Shown: one piece after another, positions 1-8,088 of the stretch
How positions within the stretch are numbered: position 1 is the first letter of the stretch
How the letters are laid out: the number at the start of each line of letters is the position of its first letter
Source: Methylobacterium gregans
GTDB taxonomy: Bacteria; Pseudomonadota; Alphaproteobacteria; Rhizobiales; Beijerinckiaceae
Assembly: GCF_022179245.1 (NCBI RefSeq)
Contig: NZ_BPQM01000068.1
Location: 1-39,010 of the forward strand
Length of the DNA: 39,010 bases
Direction: 5' to 3'
Made by a program: the position numbers and the translations under genes
The notes under the pieces: model-generated
The model's database searches: none
What the model saw: the letters and a program-made list of their open reading frames with translations, nothing else
Told to the model about the DNA's origin: nothing

Positions 1-1401
1 GCCGACGGGGTGATCACCGACGGCGCGTCGAGCCTGGACGAGTCCCCCATCACTGGCGAATCGGTCCCGAAGCCCAAGGAGGTCGGCGACCCGGTCTACG
101 CCGGCAGCGTCAACGCCGATGGCGCGCTCCAGGTCCGGGTCACAAAGACGGCGGCCGACAACACAGTCGCCCGCATCCTGCACCTCGTCGAGGAGGCGCA
201 GGCGTCGAAGTCGCCCACGGCGCGCTTCATCGACCGGTTCAGCGCGGTCTACACGCCCATCGCGTTCGCGTTCGCGGCCGCCGTTGCGGTCGTGCCGCCG
301 CTGCTCGGCGCCGATTGGGGCACCTGGATCTACCGGGGCCTGGCGCTCCTCCTCATCGCCTGCCCCTGCGCGCTGGTGCTCTCGACCCCCGCGGCCATCG
401 CCTCCGGACTGGCCGCCGGTGCGCGACGCGGGCTGCTCGTCAAGGGCGGCGCCGCACTGGAGGTCATCGGGCGGGTGCACACGGTCGCGTTCGACAAGAC
501 CGGGACGCTGACCGCCGGACGGCCGCGGGTCTCGGACATCCTGGTCTTCGCCCCGGACGCGTCGGAGCGCTCGCTTCTCGGGTTGGCTGCCGCGGTCGAG
601 AGCGGAAGCGGCCACCCCATCGCCCGGGCCATCCTCGACCGGGCGAGCGCGGACGGGGTGCCGCTGCGCCCGACGCGGGACGCCCGCGCCATCCCCGGCA
701 AGGCGGTGTCGGCCACGGTGATGGGTCAGACGGTGCTCGTCGCCTCCCCACGCCACGCCGCCGAGAGCGCGCGGCTCGGCCCCGAGGCCGAGCGCGCGGT
801 CGCGGACCTGGAAGCCGGCGGCAAGACGGTGGTCATCGTCGTCCGCGGCGCCGAGGCCTTGGGCGCCATCTCGGTCCGGGACGAGCCCCGCGCCGACGCG
901 GCGGCCGGCATCTCGGCCCTGCGGAAGCTCGGCGTCCGCAGCGTGATGCTGACCGGCGACAACCGGCGCACGGGCGAGGCGGTCGCGTCCGAACTCGGGC
1001 TCGACGTGAAGGCCGAGCTCCTGCCCCAGGACAAGCTCGCCGAGATCGCGGCCCTGAAGGCGGCGGCTCCGGTGGCGATGGTCGGCGACGGCATTAACGA
1101 CGCGCCGGCGCTCGCCGCCGCCAGCGTCGGCATCGCGATGGGCGGCGGCACCGACGCGGCCCTGGAAACGGCGGACGCGGCGGTGCTGAACGACCGGGTG
1201 GGCGACGTGGCGGCGCTGGTCTCCCTCTCTCGGGCGACCCTGGGCAATATCCGCCAGAACGTCGCGATCGCCCTCGGCCTGAAGGCCGTGTTCCTAATGA
1301 CGACCGTCGCAGGCATCACCGGCCTCTGGCCGGCCATCCTGGCCGACACCGGCGCGACCGTCCTGGTGACGGCCAACGCGCTCCGTCTCCTGAGGGCCTG
1401 A
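1..1401 (+). CDS. zntA: Zn/Cd/Pb-translocating P1B-type ATPase, 3' part
   Basis: The reading frame is open from base 1, so the N-terminal metal-binding region and first membrane helices lie outside the window. Visible in order: actuator motif TGES near the start, the membrane CPC motif in ACPCALVLSTP, the phosphorylation site DKTGT (Asp codon at 493), the nucleotide-binding region, the hinge GDGINDAPA, and a last helix with ADTGATVLVTANALRLL. The STP after CPC, the Lys in LKAVFLM and the Asp in the last helix fit the Zn2+/Cd2+/Pb2+ subgroup (P1B-2) and not the Cu+ subgroup. It would export these ions from cytoplasm to periplasm. The TGA stop overlaps the ATG of lspA (TGATG), so the two are translationally coupled; the same pairing is known from lead-resistance (pbr) operons. 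Confidence 0.93.
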   Translation, partial: ADGVITDGASSLDESPITGESVPKPKEVGDPVYAGSVNADGALQVRVTKTAADNTVARILHLVEEAQASKSPTARFIDRFSAVYTPIAFAFAAAVAVVPPLLGADWGTWIYRGLALLLIACPCALVLSTPAAIASGLAAGARRGLLVKGGAALEVIGRVHTVAFDKTGTLTAGRPRVSDILVFAPDASERSLLGLAAAVESGSGHPIARAILDRASADGVPLRPTRDARAIPGKAVSATVMGQTVLVASPRHAAESARLGPEAERAVADLEAGGKTVVIVVRGAEALGAISVRDEPRADAAAGISALRKLGVRSVMLTGDNRRTGEAVASELGLDVKAELLPQDKLAEIAALKAAAPVAMVGDGINDAPALAAASVGIAMGGGTDAALETADAAVLNDRVGDVAALVSLSRATLGNIRQNVAIALGLKAVFLMTTVAGITGLWPAILADTGATVLVTANALRLLRA

Positions 1402-1913
1402 TGATCTCCCTGTCAGGGTGGGCCGGCCGGGCGGCGACCGTGGCCGGGGTGGCGGGGGCCGCCGCGGCCATAGACCTCGTCGCCAAGGCGGTGGCCGAGG
1501 CGTGGCTGGAGGAAGGCGCCGTCAGGGGCGCACTGCCCTTCGTCGACCTGAGCCTGTCATTCAACTACGGCATCAGCTTCAGCCTGTTCCCGGCGCACGA
1601 CCCGTCCTCCCTGGCACTGCTCCTCGCCATCCAGGGCACGCTCACCTGCCTCGTGGCCGGCTGGGCCCTGGCCGCGGGCGGCGGGCTCGAACGCCTCGGG
1701 CTCGCCGCGATAGCGGGCGGGGCCGCCGGCAACTTCGTCGACCGGCTCATGGACGGCGTCGTCACGGACTACCTCGACCTGCACACCGGCGGCATCCGCT
1801 GGTTCACCTTCAATTTGGCGGACGTCTGGATCTCGACAGGCGTGGTGCTGCTGCTCCTCGACGGACTTCCCCTGCGGCGGAGGCATCGCAGCGCCGGGGA
1901 TCCGATCCCGTAA
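1401..1913 (+). CDS. lspA: Lipoprotein signal peptidase II
   Basis: The 170-aa protein has about four hydrophobic segments and the signal peptidase II signatures: FNYGISFSLF near residue 54, GNFVDR with Asp114, and FNLADVWIS with Asp141, the two aspartates being the catalytic pair. It would cleave the signal peptide of diacylglyceryl-modified prolipoproteins in the inner membrane. The start overlaps the ATPase stop by one base. It sits beside a metal ATPase and 88 bases upstream of a gene for a predicted lipoprotein, so it is probably an accessory copy carried with the metal-resistance operon and not the housekeeping lspA. That last point is inference; the rest of the genome is not visible. 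Confidence 0.92.
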   Translation: MISLSGWAGRAATVAGVAGAAAAIDLVAKAVAEAWLEEGAVRGALPFVDLSLSFNYGISFSLFPAHDPSSLALLLAIQGTLTCLVAGWALAAGGGLERLGLAAIAGGAAGNFVDRLMDGVVTDYLDLHTGGIRWFTFNLADVWISTGVVLLLLDGLPLRRRHRSAGDPIP

Positions 1914-2001
1914 GCGGCCCGCTTCCGCCGAACCGCAGCCACGGCAACCTGTCATCAACCCTTCGAGCCCAGGCTCGGAGGCCGACCTCGGCGAGGCCGA
2001 C

Positions 2002-3069
2002 ATGCTGAAGACGACAACGCTCGGTCTGGCCCTCCTCCTGGCGCTGTCCGCCTGCCAGGACGGCCAGTACGCGGCCTCGACGCGCCACCTCGCGCCGATC
2101 CCGCCGGCGACCCTGGCCCTGATGTCGGCCAAGGGTGTCTCGCCGGCGGATCCGATCCTGATGCGGGCCTACAAGAAGGAGTCCGAGATCGAGCTCTGGA
2201 AGCGCGGCACGGACGGCAAGTACGCCCTCCTGAAGACCTACGCGATGTGCCGCTGGTCGGGTCAGCTGGGGCCCAAGACCCGGGAGGGGGACCGGCAGGC
2301 GCCGGAGGGCTTCTACGCGGTGACGCCCGCGTCCATGAACCCGAATTCGAGCCTCTATCTCTCGTTCAATCTCGGGTACCCGAACGAGTACGACCGCTCC
2401 CTGGGACGCACCGGCGCGCACCTGATGGTGCACGGCTCGTGCTCGTCGCGGGGCTGCTTCGCGATGACGGACGAGGTGATCTCGGAACTCTATGCCGTGG
2501 TGCGGGAGGCCTTCGCGGGCGGCCAGCGCGCCGTCCAGTTCCAGTCCTACCCGTTCCGCATGACGCCGGAGAACTTGGCCCGGCATCGCCAGGACCCGAA
2601 CATCGCGTTCTGGAGGAACCTCAAGGAGGGGTCCGACCGGTTCGAGGTCACGGGGGCCGAGCAGGGCGTCGGCGTCGCCGATGGCCGATACGTGTTCGAT
2701 GCCGGCGACGAGGCCACCGCTGGCGCGGTCGCGCGGAGGCAGGCGGATGACGAGCGGCAGGTCGCCGCCCTCGTGGCGAGCGGGACGCCCGCCGTCCGGC
2801 TGGTGTACGAGGACGGCGGCCAGCACCGGTCGTTCCGAGAGACCATGGTCGCGGCCGGAGGCGGTCTCGGCGAGGTGAGCCGCCCCGAGGCTCTGGCCGC
2901 AGGGCCGCGTGAGGTCGCCGTGCCGGCCGCGGGCCCGGTTGCTCTCGCCGGCAAGCGGGAGCCGGTCCGGGGTGCGGCGGCACGCAAGCCGGCGGGGCCC
3001 GGCGGGACCGAGGCGGAGCGCCAACGCCTTCTCAAGATCTTCGCCGCGGCCGGGGCCGGTCAGGAGTGA
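2002..3069 (+). CDS. Lipoprotein L,D-transpeptidase, YafK-like
   Basis: The 355-aa protein starts with a lipoprotein signal (lipobox LSAC, Cys18), so it would be anchored by a lipid on the periplasmic side. The YkuD-type catalytic motif is HGSCSSRGCFAM, with His144 and catalytic Cys152; the spacing fits the YafK branch of murein L,D-transpeptidases, which act on peptidoglycan cross-links or lipoprotein attachment. Residues from about 270 onward are Ala/Pro/Arg-rich and look like a low-complexity tail. It follows lspA, whose product would process it, and precedes ccdA, which could help keep Cys152 reduced. The substrate bond (cross-linking or hydrolysis) cannot be told from sequence. Confidence 0.87.
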   Translation: MLKTTTLGLALLLALSACQDGQYAASTRHLAPIPPATLALMSAKGVSPADPILMRAYKKESEIELWKRGTDGKYALLKTYAMCRWSGQLGPKTREGDRQAPEGFYAVTPASMNPNSSLYLSFNLGYPNEYDRSLGRTGAHLMVHGSCSSRGCFAMTDEVISELYAVVREAFAGGQRAVQFQSYPFRMTPENLARHRQDPNIAFWRNLKEGSDRFEVTGAEQGVGVADGRYVFDAGDEATAGAVARRQADDERQVAALVASGTPAVRLVYEDGGQHRSFRETMVAAGGGLGEVSRPEALAAGPREVAVPAAGPVALAGKREPVRGAAARKPAGPGGTEAERQRLLKIFAAAGAGQE

Positions 3070-3105
3070 CGATCCTGCGTCCATCATTCCGCCGGGGCTG
3101 AACCG

Positions 3106-3828
3106 ATGGCCATCGACGCCTCAAGCGTGGGCTTCCTGGCGGCCTTCGCGGCCGGCGCCGTGTCGTTCCTATCGCCCTGCGTGCTGCCCCTCGTTCCGGG
3201 CTACGTGTCGTACGTCGCGGGGCAGTCGGCCGCCGGCGAGCGCGACAGCCTGCGCACGCTCGGCCTGAGCCTTTGCTTCGTGCTCGGGTTCACGACCGTC
3301 TTCGTCGCGTTCGGCGCGGGGGCGAGCGCGCTCGGCTTCGCCCTGCTCGCCCATCGCGAGGCGCTGAACCTCGCCTCGGGCTTGCTGGTGATCCTGTTCG
3401 GCCTGTTCACGGCCGGTCTGCTGCGGCCCGCCTGGCTGCAGCGTGAGCTGCGCTGGCACGGCGATCCGCCGGGTCAGGGGCCCGTCGCCGCCTATCTCCT
3501 CGGAACGGCCTTCGCCTTCGGATGGACCCCATGCATCGGTCCCGTCCTCGGTGCCATCCTGGCAGTCACGGCCTCCTCGGCCGCGGGCAAGGGCGTCGCC
3601 CTGCTCACCGTCTACTCGCTCGGGCTTGGCGTGCCGTTCGTGGCGGCGGCCCTTTTCCTGTCAGGCTTCGTCGCGCGCCTTCGGACCCTACGCTGGTTCG
3701 GTCGTGCGCTTCAGCTCGTCGGCGGGGGCGTGATGGTGGCGATGGGGCTGCTGATGGTGACCGACCGCATGAGCGCCGTGGCTTCCCTCCTCGTGGAGGC
3801 CTTCCCCGTGCTTGGGCGGATCGGTTGA
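3106..3828 (+). CDS. ccdA: CcdA-family thiol-disulfide electron carrier
   Basis: The 240-aa membrane protein has about six predicted helices and the two family cysteines, Cys25 in FLSPCVLPLVPG and Cys143 in FGWTPCIGPVLG. CcdA and the membrane part of DsbD pass electrons from cytoplasmic thioredoxin to periplasmic thiol proteins, classically for cytochrome c assembly. No cytochrome c maturation genes are nearby; the neighbour is an L,D-transpeptidase with a catalytic Cys, so a role in keeping periplasmic cysteines reduced under metal stress is the likelier local job (inference). It lies 36 bases after the transpeptidase and is probably in the same transcript. Confidence 0.9.
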   Translation: MAIDASSVGFLAAFAAGAVSFLSPCVLPLVPGYVSYVAGQSAAGERDSLRTLGLSLCFVLGFTTVFVAFGAGASALGFALLAHREALNLASGLLVILFGLFTAGLLRPAWLQRELRWHGDPPGQGPVAAYLLGTAFAFGWTPCIGPVLGAILAVTASSAAGKGVALLTVYSLGLGVPFVAAALFLSGFVARLRTLRWFGRALQLVGGGVMVAMGLLMVTDRMSAVASLLVEAFPVLGRIG

Positions 3829-3955
3829 GGCATGGTCCTCCGCAGGCGTGCTGTTGAGCATGCGACTGCAGGCTGCCACGAGCGTGAGCCGACCCTTGTT
3901 GAAGAACAAGATTCGGCACTATCCTGGGTAAGCCGCGCGCATCGCCGCGAGGGCC

Positions 3956-4279
3956 TCAGGGGCGTGGGCCGAACAGGATCACCGTCATGCCGACGAGGCA
4001 GATCGCACCGCCCGTAACGTCCCATCGGTCCGGACGGTAGCCTTCCGCACCCCATAGCCAGAGGATGGCCGCCACGATGTAGATGCCTCCGTAGGCCGCA
4101 TAAGCCCTGCCTGCCGCCTCGCTCTCGACTAAGGTAAGCAGGTAGGCGAAGAGCGCAAGCGATGCCATGCCGGGGAGCAACCAGAGGGGTGATCTGTCCA
4201 GGCGCAGCCAGGCCCAGAACGCGAAGCATCCAACGATTTCGGCGAGGGCCGCGCCCGCATAGGCGAGGAAGGTCGTCAT
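3956..4279 (-). CDS. ynfA: YnfA/UPF0060 family small membrane protein
   Basis: The 107-aa protein consists almost only of four hydrophobic segments. It carries the family pattern with an [14 protein letters not shown] stretch in helix 1, [11 protein letters not shown] in helix 3, and a charged [16 protein letters not shown] loop before the last helix. YnfA proteins resemble small-multidrug-resistance transporters, but their substrates are not firmly established; they recur next to metal-efflux genes. Here it lies downstream of the decayed czcA on the same strand. Length matches the family (about 108 aa), so it looks intact. Confidence 0.9.
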   Translation of the reverse strand: MTTFLAYAGAALAEIVGCFAFWAWLRLDRSPLWLLPGMASLALFAYLLTLVESEAAGRAYAAYGGIYIVAAILWLWGAEGYRPDRWDVTGGAICLVGMTVILFGPRP

Positions 4280-4299
4280 TTCTGAGTGGTCTCGTTGCT

Positions 4300-4315
4300 C
4301 TTGAAGTCTGTCAAG
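4300..4315 (-). promoter_or_regulatory. Possible promoter/operator dyad upstream of ynfA
   Basis: CTTGA-N6-TCAAG is an inverted repeat 21 bases before the ynfA start. On the - strand it contains a consensus-like -35 box, TTGACA (4309-4314). No good -10 box is visible, and a 17-base spacer would put the transcription start almost at the ATG. It may be an operator half-site arrangement or chance. Confidence 0.3.
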
Positions 4316-4369
4316 CTTGCAATGCGAGGTCCGCGATCCTGATAGGACTGCCGCTGGTTCGCGTGGTGC

Positions 4370-5288
<919 letters not shown>

Positions 5289-5300
5289 GTCCGGTCGCCC

Positions 5301-6665
5301 TCAGTCGTCGCCCGCTTCGGATTTGCGGAGCTCGGCCTTGAGGATGAAGGAGTTGGCAACCGCGATGGTGGCGCCCGACTTCAGTCCGGAGACGACCTCG
5401 TAGGAATCGTCGTCCGAGCGTCCGAGCTCGACCTCCCGCTTCTCGAAGCCCTCCTCAGTGCGCACGAAAACGACGCGCTCGCCCCCGACCGTCTGCAGGG
5501 CGGCCTTCGGGACGTGCACCTCGACCGCGTCGTTCGCGATCTCCACCCCGGCAGTGACGAAGGCGCCGGGGCGCCATGCAAGGTCAGGGTTCGGCAGGGC
5601 GACGATGACCCGCGCCGAGCGGGTGTCCGGGTTCAAGAACGGGCTGACGAAGACGACCTTGCCGTCGGCATGGCGGCCGCCGGCCTCATGGGCATGGGTG
5701 ACAGCTACGGGTGCGCCCTCCCGAACCATGGCGAGCTCGTGTGTCGGCACCGACAGCTCGATCCATACGGTCGAGAGGTCGGCGACGGTGTAGATGTCGG
5801 CGGGGTCGCCCTTGCCGCCGACCGTCGTCCCGACCTCGACCTTGCGCTCGACGACCCGGCCGGCGAGCGACGAGCGGAGCTCGTACCGGCGCAGGGTGGA
5901 TTGGTTCAGGGTGGCACCTTCTCGTTTCTGTGCGGCTGCGACATCGGTCGCGCTCAGCCCGAGGGCGGACAGCTTCTGGCTGGCGAGGTCGACGCGCAAG
6001 GTGGCTTCCGTGTAGGTTGCCCTGGTCCGCAGGTAGACCTGCTCCGACGAGATGCGCTTGTCCCAGAGCGCCTGCTGCCGGTCGAAGTTGGTCTTCTCCA
6101 GCTCGGCGCGTACCGAGGCGATGAGGTACTCGCTCTTGGCGTCGGCGACGTCACGGCTTTCGAGGACGGCGACGATCTCGTCCTTGGCAACCCGGTCGCC
6201 GAGGCGCTTGCGCATCTCCGTGACGGTACCCACGACCCGGGCCGGGACGCGCGCGATCCGGTCGGTGTCGGGGGTGATGGCGCCGGGTACCAGGAGGTGC
6301 CGGGCGAGCGTGCCGCCCTCGACTTTCACGACCGAGATGTTGAGCGCCGCCACCTCCTCGGGTCCCATCCGGATTGCGCCCTTCTCGGGGTGCTCCTCGC
6401 CCGGCTCGTACCCGTGCTTCCCGATCTCGTGGCCGTTCGTGGCCTTGGGGGTTCCCGGCTTCTTGACGTCGTCATCTCCGTCGGGCGGCGTCCCAGCCTT
6501 CGAGGGTTCGTGGTTGGCGGTGATGGGTGGCACGGTGATGGTGAACAGGTCTTTCGGCAGCCCGGCGGCGGCCAGATTGTCCCTGACGAAGCGGGCGACG
6601 GCGGGGACGGCTGCGCCTATGGCGATGCCGGTGGCCAGGAGGACCGCGAACAGGAGGAGGCGCAT
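5301..6665 (-). CDS. RND efflux periplasmic adaptor, CzcB/HlyD family
   Basis: The 454-aa protein has an N-terminal signal anchor (MRLLLFAVLLATGIAIGA), a charged Gly/Pro/His-containing linker, then a membrane-fusion protein core. That core has a barrel-sandwich half (VPARVVGTVTEMRKRLGDRV), a helical hairpin (about residues 175-245), the second half (ELRSSLAGRVVERKVEVG) and a beta-barrel/proximal region ending near residue 450. It would bridge an inner-membrane RND pump to an outer-membrane channel. Its own downstream pump gene is a pseudogene, so the adaptor is either idle or serves the pump at 9.8 kb. No CzcC-type outer-membrane factor is seen in the window. Confidence 0.88.
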   Translation of the reverse strand: MRLLLFAVLLATGIAIGAAVPAVARFVRDNLAAAGLPKDLFTITVPPITANHEPSKAGTPPDGDDDVKKPGTPKATNGHEIGKHGYEPGEEHPEKGAIRMGPEEVAALNISVVKVEGGTLARHLLVPGAITPDTDRIARVPARVVGTVTEMRKRLGDRVAKDEIVAVLESRDVADAKSEYLIASVRAELEKTNFDRQQALWDKRISSEQVYLRTRATYTEATLRVDLASQKLSALGLSATDVAAAQKREGATLNQSTLRRYELRSSLAGRVVERKVEVGTTVGGKGDPADIYTVADLSTVWIELSVPTHELAMVREGAPVAVTHAHEAGGRHADGKVVFVSPFLNPDTRSARVIVALPNPDLAWRPGAFVTAGVEIANDAVEVHVPKAALQTVGGERVVFVRTEEGFEKREVELGRSDDDSYEVVSGLKSGATIAVANSFILKAELRKSEAGDD

Positions 6666-6796
6666 GGGGGCCGCTCGACAAGGACGCCGGACGGCCTGCT
6701 TGGGCGGTCACGGTCGTTCCCGTTGGATCAGGTGATGGACGAACCGGCGCCGAGATGTGGGCCGGGCGAACGCGCTCTTGGGAGCGCGGCGTCACC

Positions 6797-7138
6797 TTAC
6801 GCGCGGGGCGGTCTCGCCAGTCGGTCGGGAGTGACGGAGGTCGGAACCTCGGCCACCCAGGAAAAGCCCAGGCCGGCGAACTCCGTCGACGGCGTGACGT
6901 GGGAGGAGACTTGGAGAGGGGCCACCTGATGGCAGCCACAAAGGAGGCGGCAGGCCAAACCCGGATTGCCGGCCTCGGTGGGCATGGGCGTGACTAGCGT
7001 CCCCACACCGATTGCGTTTTGGTAGCGGCCGCCATGATCAGCAAGATCGTCGCCGGAGCCCGCAACGGTCGAAACGATGAACATGGCCAGGGCAAGCAAG
7101 AGCGCGCGGGCACCGAATGCGCACCACTCCTGCAACAC
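6797..7138 (-). CDS. Putative small Cys-containing exported protein
   Basis: About 113 aa if translation starts at GTG 7138; ATG 7171 is an alternative. A hydrophobic segment (ALLLALAMFIVSTVAG) is followed by an acidic/His stretch, a CRLLCGCHQVAP cluster and the ending VTPDRLARPPRA. The ending resembles that of the 149-aa protein at 7554-8003 (VDPEALPEPPRTLA). Both are followed on their own strands by an RND adaptor, so they may be related small metal-linked periplasmic proteins. No strong ribosome site is visible and the gene may be decayed; function is unknown. Confidence 0.4.
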   Translation of the reverse strand: MLQEWCAFGARALLLALAMFIVSTVAGSGDDLADHGGRYQNAIGVGTLVTPMPTEAGNPGLACRLLCGCHQVAPLQVSSHVTPSTEFAGLGFSWVAEVPTSVTPDRLARPPRA

Positions 7139-7281
7139 GGCACAACGCCTATGCCAACCGCCGACACCCATCGAGGTTCTTATGCGCGATTTTGGTTTGT
7201 TCGCACAAGAACAACCATCACGCCCCGACCCTCCCAAATCGGGAAGCCCCACTACCCGCGGCACGTCATCAAAGAAAGCGC

Positions 7282-7440
7282 GTCCTGTTCCGTTACAAGA
7301 TCGGATGCGGCGGCTGCACCAAGCCCATCACCTGCACCATCCAAGCCATCGAGCCGTGCGCTCAAGTCGGGATCAATTTGCGGGCCGATCTCGTGTCCGT
7401 GGCCGCGGATCCGGCTGAGCCGCTGCTCGCGGCAGCTTGA
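7282..7440 (+). pseudogene. Remnant of an HMA-domain metallochaperone (CopZ-like)
   Basis: The translation contains FRYKIGCGGCTKPITC, then a helix IQAIEPCAQVG, a strand NLRADLVSVAADP, and stops at a TGA at 7438-7440. This is the layout of a heavy-metal-associated domain, whose usual motif is GMxCxxC; here the Gly-Met before the first Cys is missing, no proper start codon precedes it in frame, and the C-terminal strand is short. It would have carried Cu+ or another soft metal in the cytoplasm. It lies between two metal-efflux units with opposite orientation, where rearrangement is likely. Confidence 0.55.
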
Positions 7441-7553
7441 AATGCCGCAGCGGCAACCAAACCTTCATCCCCCCATTTTCGTTTCACATGCGGACATGGT
7501 CCCGCCACCGAAATCGGTGTAAGCCAGACCTCATAAGCCTCGACCGGCAAATC

Positions 7554-8003
7554 ATGCGCCTGACGGCGGTGGTGATCCTCGCGATCATCGCCTACGTCGC
7601 GCCGTCTGCCGTCCAAGCCCACGACGGCCATGCCCACCACGGTCGTCATCAATCAACGACTCAGGCGAACGCAGCGCCTCCCGTCGCGACGAGGCCGATT
7701 ACCCTCCCGTCCCGCATCGTCGGTGGCCCTGCCGAAACCCGGCTTGCGCTCGACGGACAATCCCCGGCAGCCGAGCCGCTGTCTTCGCTGCAGGCTGACG
7801 ATGCCGGTGGGAGATGCTGCCCTGTCGGCTGCAGGGGCTCATGCTGCGGGACGATGGTATGCTGCCCGTCCGGCGTCGTCGCCGGCGCCGCGTCGCTTTC
7901 CAGGCCCCTGTCTGGGAACGTCGTGCTGATCCCGCACGACGTCGATGCCCGTTCAGGCGTCGACCCCGAGGCCCTGCCCGAGCCCCCACGAACCCTCGCG
8001 TGA
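7554..8003 (+). CDS. Small exported His/Cys-rich protein of metal-efflux operon
   Basis: The 149-aa protein begins with a signal peptide (MRLTAVVILAIIAYVAPSAVQA) directly followed by a His-rich HDGHAHHGRH stretch. A cysteine cluster with the pattern CC-x3-C-x3-CC-x4-CC lies at about residues 90-105. The C-terminus is PEALPEPPRTLA. The ATG at 7554 was chosen because it opens the signal peptide; a TTG at 7437 in the same frame would bury it. It is the first gene of the efflux cluster and is followed by a GC-rich hairpin and the adaptor gene. The metal-rich residues suggest periplasmic metal binding (inference); no named family is recognised with confidence. Confidence 0.75.
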   Translation: MRLTAVVILAIIAYVAPSAVQAHDGHAHHGRHQSTTQANAAPPVATRPITLPSRIVGGPAETRLALDGQSPAAEPLSSLQADDAGGRCCPVGCRGSCCGTMVCCPSGVVAGAASLSRPLSGNVVLIPHDVDARSGVDPEALPEPPRTLA

Positions 8004-8009
8004 AGTAGG

Positions 8010-8026
8010 GCGCGCCTGAGGCGCGC
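8010..8026 (+). terminator. GC hairpin after the His/Cys-rich gene
   Basis: GCGCGCC-TGA-GGCGCGC forms a 7-bp stem seven bases after the stop codon, with no T-run. It is likelier an attenuating or mRNA-stabilising hairpin between this gene and the adaptor gene than a full terminator. Confidence 0.45.
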
Positions 8027-8088
8027 GACGCCCGGAATGCGCCCGCTATCGGCGCCGTCCGGACTTCCCGACGCGAGGATTCCTATTC

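Noticed and set aside
7117..7440. A 107-aa gene covering the HMA remnant
   Set aside because: Only the last 53 codons resemble a metallochaperone; the preceding part has no similarity and no ribosome site, so the stretch is better described as a remnant.
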